Part shown: in pieces, positions 10,800-24,111 of the stretch | How the letters are laid out: the number at the start of each line of letters is the position of its first letter | Numbering within the stretch: position 1 is the stretch's first letter | DNA from: Membranipora membranacea | Taxonomy: Eukaryota; Bryozoa; Gymnolaemata; Cheilostomatida; Membraniporidae | Reading direction: 5' to 3' | DNA length: 64,000 nt | Assembly (NCBI GenBank): GCA_914767715.1 | Contig: OU612073.1 | Location: 5,332,001-5,396,000, forward strand | The notes under the pieces: generated by a model | What the model was told of the DNA's origin: nothing | Databases searched by the model: none | The model's input: the letters and a program-made list of their open reading frames with translations, nothing else | Made by a program: the position numbers and the translations under genes

Positions 10800-12743
10800 A
10801 CTAATCATTACATTATGATATATGGCTTTATACTGTACTGATCTACTTTATGACTGCACAGGGCCTTCAAAAATGCATAGAATGGCCACAGATTTATATA
10901 GTGTGTTGCTAAAGACGCTGAAACTATTTTTATTTAGTATACTTGTGTTGATGAATGCAGCTTTATCTTGGTACTAACGACTTGGTAACCTAGTCTTCAC
11001 TATAACAGCCTCTTCCTAGCACGCACCTCGGTGCAGTCATTGTCTACATAGACGGACATCAATAAAAGAAGGGTAGGTTGTCCATTAAAAATAAAATCCA
11101 AATGAATTTTGTATCGTTTGGTGAGAGGCGTCACCATAGTTATTTTTTACTCTCTCTAAGGGCGACACACAAAGAATTGCTTTGCCATATCTGAAAAATC
11201 ATTAGAATAGCAAATAGAAATTGTATGCAAGTTGACACAACTGGAGTCTGGTTTATTCATGAAGTAAAAGCCGTCAGTACCACCTGTCTCATCTTTGAGA
11301 TTTGCTAAAAAGAAAGACGCTGAAGAACTGAACTGAGCGCACTGTGGTTAAAGTTGCACATTTTTGTGAATTGAATGTTATAGTTGTAGGCTATGAAATC
11401 TCGACCAATGACCTGAAATCCAATTGTACACTATTGAACCTGGTGGTTACCAAATTAATGCGATACCATGTTCATATTGTAATATTGAATCATACAAGAA
11501 AAGTATGAGAGTAAACAGAACCCCTTGAAAAATGTTACCACAATTTAGCTATTAAAAAATAACAAATGTAGGAGAACAGTAAAAATAAGTTGAACAGATC
11601 TATTTCAAACTGGTTGGATGTGATTATGTATATTCCTCTAGAGAAATAGATTATTGCTAGCATGAGTTTGCATAACCTGGGGTAAGAGTCAAAGTGAAAA
11701 AATAGATTTAATGGGCGAAAAAGGTCAGCTTCTGAGAATACTTTATTTTATTATATGTTAGCACCTATACAGGTGAAGGAGGGTTAGCCAAAATGTTCAA
11801 AGTTTAATAAATATTTTATTAGGTAGGACTGACAAAATTTTTCATTATGAAAATTATGCTGTCAGTGACACACGTCACGAGATAGCTGCTGTTTTCGTGA
11901 AATATGTTATATTCAGGTAATTAAAATTATGTTGAGCTTTCAAGCATTGGTTTTGAATCCATGTTTTTTATGAGTCTTCAGAGCGTTTGTTTGTGGCGAA
12001 AAGTTTAGAAAAAGACTGTACACAGTTTACTCTCCCCTCGGACGAACACAGTTATGTCATAGCAAGATGATCATATGATATTCTTGCTATGACATAACAC
12101 ATTTAGCTTAGGATTATAAATTCACCCTGCCTGCTAGTACCACAGCCTCAAAACCAAACCATATTATTCTTGTTAAATCATTATATATCGGGTTGGAGCA
12201 CAAACCTGCCCTTCAATATCAAACTTATCTTATCACATCTCCAGGCTACTTTGATAAAATATCATGTTTGTTGAATTTGTTTATCCTTTATCAATATTTG
12301 AGCAGCTCACTTCAGCCCGATTTACGATCCCGCCGCTAAAAGCGATCACTTTTACATCAGAGCTGAAACCATCTACTACAAGCTGTTTAGAAGAAGCTAA
12401 GCTTACATCAACAGGTATACTCAACAATTTTGTCTCAAAGCATAGCGATAGTACTGCATTGATTGCAATCGCAACACTAAAGTTATTGTTATTAAAAAAG
12501 CTACCCATTATCTTGCGTTACTCAAAAGATAGCGCATACTGTACTAGTAAAAAGCTTGTACATGATGAGTTGGTGACTTGTGAGTGCACTGAACCTTGCA
12601 TTGCTTAGTCTTGTCCCAGTTCAAGTATTTGAAGTCGACTGTTATCGGACTATTGTAAATTAATGTACACAACACAAGTGCACAGCGCATCATATGCTTT
12701 TTTATGATCTATTGTGCTGCTTTAGATACAGACACACAGTAAG
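10800..12743. other. Intergenic between TspO-like copies 1 and 2; right part duplicated
   Basis: No gene is supported. From about 11230 on, the sequence is recognisably similar to 16355-17737 upstream of copy 3. Shared blocks include CTGGTTTATTCATGA, AGATCTATTTCAAACTGG, TAAATTCACCCTGCCT, AGCCTCAAAACCAAACCAT and CTTATCTTATCACATCTCCA. The conserved block near 12110-12240 and the last ~100 bases before the ATG are candidate promoter and 5'UTR sequence for copies 2 and 3. Confidence 0.6.
12051..12098. repeat. 17-bp inverted repeat upstream of copy 2
   Basis: GTTATGTCATAGCAAGA at 12051-12067 has its exact reverse complement at 12082-12098, with a 14-base spacer. The duplicated block near 17158 keeps only the left arm, so the right arm was gained in one block or lost from the other. 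Confidence 0.85.
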
Positions 12744-15700
12744 ATGGGCGATCTAGCAACTGCAACAGGGAGAGCTGCTCTCATGGTGAGCACTCTCGCA
12801 TCATTCATCCTCTACCTGGTTTGCAGTGCCAAGCTCAATAATCCAGCCACAAGTGAGTAAAGACATTACACCTTACTTACTTAATTCTTCTATTTTCACA
12901 TCAAAGTTGAGAAGCAACAAGTTGTACGCAGTGTTGAATGGCCACCTTGTGACGCAAAACCAGCAGAACGGATGTCAACATGGGAATCACACACCCTGCG
13001 AAAAGATGAACTGCACAACAGCCTGTCATTCAATATTGGGGCACACTGCTTTGTCAGACATGATAATATTTTCTTCCTTTGACAGGTCCCTTCAATACCA
13101 CGATCGGAAATCAGAGTGGAAAGTATAATACAGACATCACTCCCTCAGGAGCTACATTCGCTATCTGGGGTAAGCGTAGTCGATTAGCTAAATTGAAACA
13201 AGACCTCAGGTTGACTCATTGATCCACCAATTTGTTCTAAGCTTAAATAGTAGGTTTTCTGTGTTGTGATTATCATGCAGATCATAAGGAGTGTGGTACA
13301 AGATTCTTTCAACAATCCGATCATTTGATACCACAACCTCCGTCATAACATGTAAAAAATATGCCGAATTCCTCGCTCAGTTAGAGCTCATCAACAATTG
13401 GGATTGCCTAATTGGGTGAATTGTCCTGATTAGATCTTGATTTATCCCCGTTGTTTTAGCGAACTGAGTACCTTACTATCTCAAAAATTTACTTTTGATA
13501 AAATGCTGTATATTGTGTCTGTTTTAGGGTTGATCTACGCATGGACAGGACTGGCCACAATTTACGTCTGCTCTCTTCTGTTCAGAAAGTCTGATGACAA
13601 ACCACTGTTCATGGCCTGTCAGTTTATTTCTAGTCTCTGGTGTCTTTCCTTCAGCCTCAACATACTTGGTAAGTTACCAACTGACATTTAAAAAAAGGAA
13701 CCCGCTTTTCTAACAGTGACATCACATGAAACTACCATAGGCTGCAGTATAACCAGCATTGATCACCGCTAACTTATGGTAAGGAGTAACAGTGAAAATA
13801 CTTCTTAGCACTTGGAAAATTTACAAAAACTTTCACGCAGGACACACCTAACATGGTAAAAAAAGCCTCGAAATAACAAATTATGTAAACATTCTCTGGT
13901 ACATCATAATAACTTATATACTTGTAACTACAGCATGGTTTCAATCCCATGTCACTGTCCTTGTCAACATAACGTGATTAGCCGAGTACATTTGGGCATC
14001 TTGTGATATCTGATCTTTTATCTATCAACATCTTATCACCGATTATCCAATCGGTCCCAATTATTGAACGGTACACCTGACACAGTGGAAATAGACGGAA
14101 AATAAAACAGTTATACAACTCATTTTCTGAGTCACACTATTGTTGTATCCGATTCCATATCGTGTCATATCGTATCATGACAGGAATTTAATGGTACTCT
14201 TTGCTTACAGTAAGTCAACGGACTCCTTCTCCCTAGGGAGTTCATTATGTTACTTTACCGGGAGCACAACTTCAATCTCCACATATTCAAGTTTGAATTT
14301 TCAAATATAACCTGTCGTCAGGGCATATTGCTGTTTAATTGAATAAATACTCTTTGTTTTAGTTGGCAACTTACTCTGGACCATAGTGTACTTGTCTGGT
14401 GGATTAGCAGCCTCAGCATTGATACTTTTAATTGGTACAGTCTTGCTGATCGTTGCGTTGGTCACCTCAGTGTATCAATTGGATTCACAAGGCTCCGACA
14501 TGACAAAGAGAGGTCTCAAAGTAGACATCTGGGTCACCAGAATTCTAGTACAAAATGGTACGTATTTAGGAGGTTTCAAAATAGTCTTTATGGATGTACG
14601 AACACCATTTTATGCTACAAGCAGGCATGAAGTAGTAGACCCTTTGACCAGGAGAAGGCTCAGAATCCCACTGCAGCCCATAGACTACTGCGGATTAGTT
14701 TGTCCCCAGGTGTGCTCCAACCTGTCGCAAATAGGGAGCAACCTGGCGCAGATGTTGCGGGCTCGCCACTTAGGCAACAAAGTCCGCCGCCCATGCTTCA
14801 GGATGTGGCGTGTGACAAGACATCTGATTTTAATCAATCGATTTTTAATTTTAATCAGTTCTCCAAGATCGACGATAAGGGAGGGTACAAAACCAAAGGA
14901 CATCAGTAGCTAAGAAGGTGCAGTCTGATTTGTAGCTGACAGCAAATATTTTAGATATCAGCATAAATAAGCTTCTAAAGATAGAGGCAACTAAGAATAT
15001 CAGAGTGATTATACTAACAGTTCGTTTACAACTTCTCTTTTTAGGAACAGCCCTTTACCTTGGCTGGACAAGCTGTGCAGCATTGATAAGTGGAGTGTCT
15101 ACACTGGTATACAAATTAGGAGTTTCCATGTGCACTGCATGCTGGATTGCATTGGCAATTCTCCTCGCAGTGCTGATTGTCTGGTTCACACTTGAGACTT
15201 TCGCTTTTGACAGACAACTCAGGTGTGTAAAATTATATTAAAAAATTAAATGGTTAACAAATCCGCCGGAAGGCAGAAAGGTGAGAATAACTTGTTCCTT
15301 GATGAGAATTAGCAACAGGTGTTGCACACCTTATTTAGCAATCCCGCCTTATTGGTTGAATCGGTAGTTTCACACACCTAACTGGGAGATCTTAAAGCAT
15401 TGTTGAGAGTGGGGCATAACTCCTGACCAAGTATCGAGTATTCTGTTTCCACTGGTTGAGACAGATCAGCATTGCAAAGAAGTTGCGGATGGCATCGCTA
15501 TAAATAGTGATAATAATTATTCTTAACATTTCAGGTATGTCTTTGGACACTACATTGCTTACTTGTTCGCTCTTGTTGGCATCTACACCAAGAACTTTGA
15601 TCCCAATGTGAACTATGAAGTCTTCGCTGTCGTCTTGTTGGGCCTGACAGTGGTCCTAGCGCTAGCAAAGGTGGTAATCATGATTGTGCGTGGAATAATT

Positions 15701-15778
15701 GATCCAATTGTCTACCAGCCAAAGGATGAAGATAAGAAGCAGCTGCTCAGTAACATGTTACAAGCGCACAAGAAGTAG
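12744..15778 (+). CDS. Long TspO/MBR-related membrane protein, copy 2
   Basis: Exons are 12744-12852, 13086-13169, 13528-13668, 14363-14557, 15045-15222 and 15535-15778. All splice phases match copy 1, giving 316 codons plus TAG. The layout is the same: TM1, [26 protein letters not shown], the NLLW helix, a charged [13 protein letters not shown] loop, [10 protein letters not shown] and a final [16 protein letters not shown] segment. The N-terminus is five residues shorter than in copy 1 (starts MGDLATATG). Exon 5 carries several Cys in hydrophobic segments (TSCAAL, SMCTACW). It is closest to copy 3, with similar introns and flanks. The function is as for copy 1: a probable membrane protein of the TspO-related type, ligand unknown. 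Confidence 0.85.
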
Positions 15779-17737
15779 GCATAGGTTGGACTGATCATGG
15801 TCCCTGTGACCACTTTTTGCTTATATCGTTCCAAATCGACGGTTTAGAAATGAAAAAAAGGACTCAGATAAAATGCATAAACAAGCTTTTTGAATGATTT
15901 TGTTTGTATTATTTATGTTACTTTCATCATAATTGCTCAACAATGCTGGCATAGACAAATAGAGATGTTTAACACTCATTTTTTTGGGGCAATGCCATGG
16001 TTGGTCAAGTTTGACTGCCGTTGGAATTGCTTCCCCCTGTCAGTGAAAGGGGAGCAAACCCATATGCAGACAAACTGGTTTTTAGGGAAAATACAACTTA
16101 TTGTAGTATTCAGTTTGTCAAAGTAATGGACAATGCCAGAAACCTGGTTTGACGTGAGCATTTAGTTTCTCCAGATATTTTATAAAAAAACTCGGGTTTA
16201 AGAAACCTGTATTATATAATACATATAGCAATTGAAAGCAGCAACCCATTCTGTTACCTGCTATGTTTGTTACTGTTATTAGGCATAACATGCTATTTAT
16301 CTTGTAAGTAAATTATTAGTGGGTAAAAGAATTTTGTGATATTTGGCCTACAAGTTGACACACTGGAATCTGGTTTATTCATGAGGTCAAAGATATCAAT
16401 CCTCACCAACATCTCGTCCTTGAAACACGTTACCACAATTGAGTTTTTAAAAAATAAAACAATTGTAGGAAAACAGTAGAAATAAGATGCACCAGATCTA
16501 TTTCAAACTGGGTGGATAGGATCAGTGTTAGAATTTAGGGGGATGCTCGGGGATGGTGTCCCCCTTCCTACTTTGTTTTGGGGGATGTAACCCACCTATA
16601 TTTCATAACCATTACTATGGCAATGAGCCGTGGATTTGCAGGCTTGAGCCCATGATATGGCTAAAATTGATGCATTTTCATTTGTAATCACCAAAGCATG
16701 CGGAACCCTCTGGGGCCGAGACGGCCCCCTGGACCCTCGGCCTAGTTGGCATTCCCCTACCTCATATTTTCCACTTCTAACACTGGATGGGATTAAGTAT
16801 ATAGGGAAATAGATTATTGCTAGCATGGTATTGCACAACCAGGGGTGAGATTCAAAATAAAATAATAGTCAGCTTTTCCTCCTGAGAATACTTAATTTTC
16901 CAATGTTAGCCTATGTTATCCAAAATGTTTAATGTTTAATACATATTTAAGTCCACTCTGACCAAATTTGTCTTTACTAGAGTGTTGCTGTCCGTGTCAC
17001 ACCACACGTTGCACCAGATAGCTGCTGTTTTCGGGAAATTTTTTGTATTCAGGCAATTCTTTATGACTTTTCAGATTGGGTATAAAAGCGGTTATGTGAC
17101 GAAAAATTGAAAAAAGTATTGTGTTGTTAACCCTCCCCCCAGACCAACATAGTTACAGTTATGTCATAGCAAGAATGATCACATTACATCACATTTAACC
17201 TTGATTTAACTTACGATTATAAATTCACCCTGCCTTCCAGTACCATAGCCTCAAAACCAAACCATGTTACTTGGTCAAAATACTTTATATCGGTTGGAAC
17301 ACACCCCTCCCCCTTCCACATCAAACTTATCTTATCACATCTCCAGGCCACTTTGATAAAGTTATCATGTTGTTGACATGGTTTATCCTTTATCAATATT
17401 TGAACACCTCACTTCAGCCCTATTTGTGATCCCGCTGCTGACAGTGATCACTTTTACAGCTGAGCTGAAGCCATCAACAGGTTGTTTATAAGAAGCTAAT
17501 ACACTTTCACCACAGCCTCATTCATCAGGTATACTCTTCTCAACAATTTTCTTCCAACTAAAGATATAGTGCTGCATTAGTGAGTGCACAGAACCTTGCA
17601 TAGTCTTGTACCAGTATGAGTTGATGAAATAGCCGTTATCAGACTATTGTAAATTAATATACACAGGTAACGTAACGTACACAGCACCGTATGCTTTTTA
17701 TGCCATATTTTGCTGCTTTAGATACACACATAGCAAG

Positions 17738-20700
17738 ATGGGTGATGCAAAGACAAATCTAGCTACTGCAACAGGGAGAGCTGTTCTAATGGTGAGCACT
17801 CTTGCATCATTGATAATCTACCTGGTTGGCACTGCCAAGCTCAATAATCCAGCCACAAGTGAGAAAAAAGAATACACCTTACTTATTTACATTTGATATG
17901 TTCATGTAATAGTTGAGAAACAAGTTGTGTTCGGTGGCCACCTTGTGAAGCAAAACAGATGTCAACACGGGAAGAATACCCCTGTGAAAAAAGAACCATA
18001 CAACAAGCGTTTATTTTTCAGCGACTCAACATTGGGCACCCTGCTTTGTCATATATAGTGGATTTTATTTTTTTTATGTCAGGTCCCTTCAATACAACGA
18101 TCGGAAATCAGAGTGCAAAGTACCATACTGACATTACACCTTCAGGTGCTACGTTCGCTATCTGGGGTAAGCGTAGTTGATTCGATAATTTGTAACAGAA
18201 AGCCTTCGGTTAATTCTCCGACGATCCACTGTTTCCATCTCAACCTTATTATAGGCTAAGTTCTTGCAACAATCTGATCATTTGATTCAATCTGATACAA
18301 AAACCTCACCAGCATAACAGGTAAAGAACTGAGTCTCAAATAAGCCAAGTTCCAAGCCTAGCAGTAGCTTTTCTACAGTTAGGATTGCCTTATAGGTTGA
18401 ACTGTCCTGATTACATCTCGATTTATCCACTTTGATTTAGCAATCCAAAAACCTTTCTCTATTCAAAAGTTAATTTCGATAAAATGCTGTATGTTAATCT
18501 CCGTACCTGTTTTAGGGTTGATATATACATGGACGGGATTTGCCACAATTTACGTCTGCTCTCTACTGTTCAGAAAGTCTGATGGGAAACCACTGTTCAT
18601 GGCCTGTCAGTTTATATCTAGTCTCTGGTGTCTTTCTTTCAGCCTCAACATACTTAGTAAGTTACCAACTGACATTTGAAAAAAATGTTCCCGCTTTTCT
18701 AACAGTGACATCACATGAAACTACCATAGGCTGCAGTGTAACCAGCATTGATCACCAATTTACTTATGCACTTGATGAGCCAGGAAGTAAATACACAAAT
18801 AATTGAAAAACTTTACACACATTCATACATACATACCTAACATAGGAAAAAGCCTTGAAATATTTCTCTGGCACATATTACATTGTTACTGCAGCATGGT
18901 ACCAATCTCACATCACTTTCCATTATTTGATTAGCCAAGCATATTCGGTGATATCTGATCTTTTATCAACATTTTATCACCGATTATCAGTACCCAATAT
19001 TGTACAGCATGTATGATGAGGTAGAAAATAAAATAGTTACGCAACCAGTTTTCCGAGTCACATGGTTGTTTGTATACCAAAGCGCCAACGATATCCAATT
19101 CCAGATTTGGGATTCATATATCATATCATGACAGGAATGCAATGGCTAATCATTTTATACGCAGTCAACCTAGGTCACGCAGTTATTTATATTATTATTA
19201 TCCATCTTAATTTTAGTCAATGTAACTACAATTTTTAAAATACAAAGCCGTACACTCACCAGTACCTAACAACATGCTCATCACTATCCAATTGACCATC
19301 TTTAATATATTTCAACATAAGGATAATAACATTATCCTTGAACGAAATTAATTGTTTTAAAATGAAGCCCAAAAAAATGCCACACCAGCTAGTTAGCTGA
19401 ATTTTAATTTTTGATACCGCTTTCGTGTTATATCGTTATTCATAATAAATGCCTGCAAACGACAAACTAACTTGGATTCAACATGCTGCAAATAAAGGCA
19501 ACTTGTTTTTCTTCGTTTAATCTCAAATAAAGACTTAACTATATTATTATTATATTACTTTTCCAAGAACACAACTTCAATTTTATGTAGCACTAAAAGT
19601 GGCTATCAGAGCCATCTTAGCTGTTGAAGTTCAAATTTCTAGCATAGGCTGTTGTCAGGCCAAGGAGCAATAATTGCTCCTTGGCCTGACAACAGCCTAT
19701 GTTAGAAATTTGAACTTATAGATAGCCTGATTAAGGAGTAACAATTATTGTTACTCCTTAATCAGGCTATCTATAATGTTTGACTGGATAAATACTGTTT
19801 GTTTCAGTTGGCAATTTACTCTGGAGCATAGTCTACCTGTCCGGTGGAGTGGCAGCTTCAGCATTGATACTTATATTTGGTACAATCTTGCTGATCGTCG
19901 CATTGGTTACTTCTGTGTATCAATTGGATTCGCAAGGCTCCGACATGACAAAGAGAGGTCTCAAAGTTGACATCTGGCTAACCAGAATTCTAGTACAAAA
20001 TGGTATGCTGCTATAACTAGGTTATTATAGATATTGAAATTTGAAACTATGCACCACCTTGTACGCAAGCACACTATTTTAGGCTGTGAGCAGTCACCTT
20101 TCCAATGTAATATGTCAAAACTGTAATCGCAGAGGCAACCACAAATACAAGAGAAACACCCCGATTTCCTTTTTAGACTTGTTCTTTTATTCTCATTCTT
20201 TTTAGCAACTGCCATTTACCTTGGCTGGACAAGCTGTGCAACATTGCTCAATGGAGCGTCTGCGTTGGTATTCACATTAGGAGTGTCCATGTACGCAGCA
20301 TGCTGGATTGCATTGGCAATACTCCTCGCAGTACTGGCTGTCTGGTTCACACTTGAGACATTCGCTTTTGACAGGCAACTTAGGTGAGAAAAGTTAATAT
20401 TTTAAAAGGTTAAAAAATCAAAGGGTAAGGCAGAGAACATGCCTTAGGAGAGAACAGAATCAGCAATGGATTCTGCACTAATATTTATCCTTGAAAGCAA
20501 CGCGCTTCCAGCAATCACTCACTACTGGGTGAATTAATGGTTTAAAAAATTTAACCAGGATTCTAAAAGCATTTTGCGAGCGAAGCACAGCTTTTTCTTG
20601 CCCAGTATTGAGCCTTCTAGTACCACTGGGTGAGATGAGAATTCCAAAGGAATAGTGGTTGGCGCCACCATAGTGTGATAATGCAAAATTTCTTTCATTT

Positions 20701-20947
20701 CAGATACGTCTTCGGACACTACATTGCTTACTTGTTCGCTCTGGTTGGCATCTACACCAAGAACTTTGATCCCAATGTGAACTTTGAGGTCTTCGCAGTT
20801 GTGTTGTTGGGCCTCACAGTGGTCTTAGCACTGACAAAGGTGGTAATCATGGTTGTGCGTTCAATAATTGATCCAATCGTCTACCAACCCAAGGATGAAG
20901 ATAAAAAGCAACTGCTCAGTAACATGTTTCAAGCGTACAAAATTTGA
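17738..20947 (+). CDS. Long TspO/MBR-related membrane protein, copy 3
   Basis: Exons are 17738-17858, 18083-18166, 18516-18656, 19808-20002, 20206-20383 and 20704-20947, in phase throughout, giving 320 codons plus TGA. The protein keeps the family signature [16 protein letters not shown], the NLLW helix, [23 protein letters not shown] and [16 protein letters not shown]. The C-terminus ([19 protein letters not shown]) is nearly the same as in copy 2. One splice-junction codon changed: the exon 4/5 join gives Ala instead of Gly. No stops or frameshifts were found, so all three copies look functional. Assignment to a TspO-related family rests on motif recall; the gene model itself is firm. Confidence 0.85.
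19627..19775. repeat. Two abutting near-perfect palindromes in intron 3 of copy 3
   Basis: Arms of 45 bases (19627-19671 and 19673-19717) pair with one mismatch and a one-base spacer. Directly next to them, arms of 29 bases (19717-19745 and 19747-19775) pair perfectly, also around one base. The palindrome centres carry CCAAGGAGCAAT and TTAAGGAGTAACAAT, the motif of other short hairpins in the window. It would form two long cruciforms or RNA hairpins. It is not in intron 3 of copies 1 or 2. Confidence 0.95.
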
Positions 20948-23900
20948 GCATTGGGTTTTGCATAAACTATCTTCGATTTAGCTTTTCTTCACTGATTTTG
21001 TAATTTTTATGTTACTTTCATCATGATTGCGAAATAATACAGGCATAGACACACTGAGATGTTTTGCACTCGTATTTTGAGGACAAGAAAGACCATGGTT
21101 GGTCCAGTTTGCCTGCTGTCGGACTTGCTTCCCTGTCAGTAAAAGGGGAGCAAGCCCACATGCAGACAAGCTGATTTCAGGGAAATACAACTTATTGTAG
21201 TATATCTGATTGTCTGAGTGATGGAAAATGCCAGCAGCCTGGTATGACAGGGTCATTTATTTTCTCGAAATACTTTTCTAATTGGGTCTGAGAAACCCAT
21301 ACAAAATTTACATGGCCATGGAAAGGAGCAACTCATCTTGCCGCGTGCTATGTTCGCTATTGACATCGTTCTCCCCACTTTTCGATAGAAAGGAGGTTTG
21401 CATTTTGGCATTTTATTGTCCAATTTGAGTTCCTCAAAATGTGACAAACGGAAACATTATACTGTTTGTAAGGAGAAGAACAGCATTTCATTATAATTGA
21501 TAATGAAATGCTTCTACCATCATCACGGCACAGGTTTTTACATTTAACCTGAATGACAGAATGAATCGCTTGCATCTTCACATGAGTATAACCAAGAAGA
21601 CCTTTCAGTGTTTTCTGGTACGTTAGATTTGATTGATTGGGATTATCCTCTCCCTTGAACAGCATGAGGCAAACAATAGTTTTGAAGTATTTGACCAGTG
21701 AAAGGTATTTGACCAGTAAACTGAGTTAAAGGATCATAGTGGTCAGAAGGAGGCAATAAATCACTATGATCCACTATGATCCAATTTTTCAGACCATGTA
21801 GCAGTTTTACCACAATAAGGCTGTTTTATTTTGTTTGCCCTAATGACTTTACAGTCTGAAATCTTTAAAACCATACCATACATGGCCTAGAAGGACTGTC
21901 ACTAATAGAAGGGAAATTTAACAAGAGTTTTCATTGTGCTGGATATTTAGGGTTGGTGAATTTGTGCCTCTGGATGTTGCATTGCACAAATAAATGACGA
22001 ATGTTATGTATATTTCAACAAAATCAAAATAAGATTAGACATAAAAATCAATGTTGAAAACAGTGTAGCAATGGTGATCGTCAAAAAATAAATAAATTAA
22101 AACATAGCAATATTTGTCTGAACACACAACCAATGTTGTTTCACCTGTATCCATCAATCCAGTAGCTTTTCTCTTCTTGTTGCTTTCTTTAGTTCTTTGT
22201 CACATGATTTGAAGCCCATGATAAACCACAAACCAGCTCATTCAATGATAATGATGTGTAAGGAAGACTATCGACAAGGCATGATCAGATATGGATGGAA
22301 ATAATCTTACAAACCTAATTTAAAGCTGTTACAAACCAACAAGAGATACGTGTGTACATAGCACATATGTCATGTAGAAAAGAAGAATATCAACAGTCAA
22401 GACTAGTATACTCATATAACATTATCGCAATTTCATAAGATCGAAGTAGCAGAAACAGACAAGTCATGAGTCAAGTAAGGATCAAAATAGATGATATTGA
22501 TGACCAACATACTGCATTGAAATGAACAATGGTGGAAACAGGCAATTCAGTGTTTTGCATTTTACAGAATACATAACAACCCTACACATACTTTTGACAT
22601 ATGAAGAAATCTACGCAAGTTTGAAATGTGCATTGGATGTCGTGCAAGGATGATCAATTTCATATTATACAATTTTGCTATGCATCGCAATTAGATATTG
22701 AAACAATGATATACATAATATACATTGATAGTATAAAGCTCAAAGTGGAACAGGTTTGAAGATATCAATGTCAGACATGCATCAGTTTCTCTTTTACTTA
22801 CTATTAGCCCAAGCCATGTTGCTTACTTTTCTTGCAGCTCTTATTTCAGCTAGCCGTCAATTTGACATCCTAGCCTGCTTAGAGCATAACATTGCATCCA
22901 AACTACATCATTTACAAAAGACATCAGCACAAGCCACAATCATAGTTTGCCATCAGGTAGTCAATAACAGTTTGCAGTCATAGATTTGATGTTTATGGAC
23001 AATGTAAAAGCTAATGCATAGCATAATATTATCTGGCATGGCTTTAAATATCAAAGTGAGAAATGGAAATAATGTTTTTAGTTTGAGGGGTAATCCCCCC
23101 TCTGATGCTGGGAGTATAACTCCCTAGATATACAAATACGCAGTTTGTTGTAAGGTGTGACAATGCGAGAAGTTTATGACTAAAGCTCTAAGTAAAGAAC
23201 ATGTGAATGGTCGATCCAGCCCAAAAAGATCAGCTCACCTTTAAATATTTACAGATGGCATCCCTTGATACATGTACATTCAACAATGTAGGCACAGCAA
23301 TGTTGATAATAAAACCATGGTTACAATTACAAGCAAGCTTGACCCTATCAGTCGCAGAAACAGTGGTGATAGCGTTATGAATAAATCAATCGCACACTGA
23401 AAATCGCTGCCAAACGGTGACAAAATTGATTTTGTGGATCATAATGCAATGACGGACATATGGAGAAATACGACAAAGTAAACGGCAGACACAACGGCTC
23501 GTCGAGAAACCATATGCAATGTTCTCTCGGCGGCCAGCCACAGAAAATAAGACTTGATATGCGATGGCAATACAAAACATCGTTGTCATAGGTGAGACCG
23601 GATATATATAATACAGAGAATGAAACGATCAATCAAATATCGAAGCACGAAATCATGGAATACAGTCTGTCATAGGCTTAGAGCATGGTATATACAATTC
23701 TTCTCAATATCTGCAAAAGACAATAGGAAAACACATGCTATAATAAAGGCGCCATATCGGCGGCACGCCCAACTATTCAATCTCCTATCTATGTACACCG
23801 TACTCACCTTATGGGAGGGCGGGCGGGTATTACTAGGTGGTTGTTTGTTCTACTGCCACGGGTGGTTGTTTGTGTGCGGTATGTAGGCACTAGGCAGAGA

Positions 23901-24111
23901 GGGGTGTCTGAAAAACTGCATACACAAAACGCAGCCACAATCAAGATGGACGGCAAAGGAGTGCTTTTCTTGTTGTTAGATAAAGTAAAATTAATCGGCC
24001 CAAAACATTTAATTTATAAACAGGACAGAACTGTGTTAGAGCTCTATGACGACAGCTTACCTAATTATCTTGTTGCACATGCGATGATGAGAGGGTTGGA
24101 GGGGTGTTGAG
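20948..24111. other. Intergenic between TspO-like copy 3 and the FUBP-like gene
   Basis: Its first ~340 bases are the duplicated 3' flank of copy 3. The rest presumably includes the FUBP 3'UTR at its right end. Open stretches at 22756-22983 and 23620-24110 have no recognisable motifs. No RNA gene was found. Confidence 0.5.

Larger units (their letters stand above)
11230..16340 (+). repeat. Segmental duplication unit A (contains TspO-like copy 2)
   Basis: It aligns with unit B (16355-21290) across the upstream non-coding sequence, six exons, most introns and ~500 bases of 3' flank. The shared 3' flank includes a hairpin built on GCTTCCCCCTGTCAGTG and GGGGAGC and the block ATACAACTTATTGTAGTAT. 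ATG-to-ATG spacing to copy 3 is 4994 bases. Boundaries are approximate. Confidence 0.8.
16355..21290 (+). repeat. Segmental duplication unit B (contains TspO-like copy 3)
   Basis: The counterpart of unit A. It differs by insertions or deletions, notably the palindrome pair in intron 3 (19627-19775) and a longer intron 3 overall. The unit starts in the block CACTGGAATCTGGTTTATTC near 16355. Confidence 0.8.

Noticed and set aside
12264-12608. 114-codon open frame upstream of TspO-like copy 2
   Set aside because: The duplicated block at 17350-17630 has deletions and frame breaks across it, so the protein is not conserved; it is probably promoter-proximal non-coding sequence.
14386-14913. 175-codon open frame overlapping exon 4 of TspO-like copy 2
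   Set aside because: It is exon 4 reading through a normal donor (14558) into intron 4; copies 1 and 3 splice at the same point.
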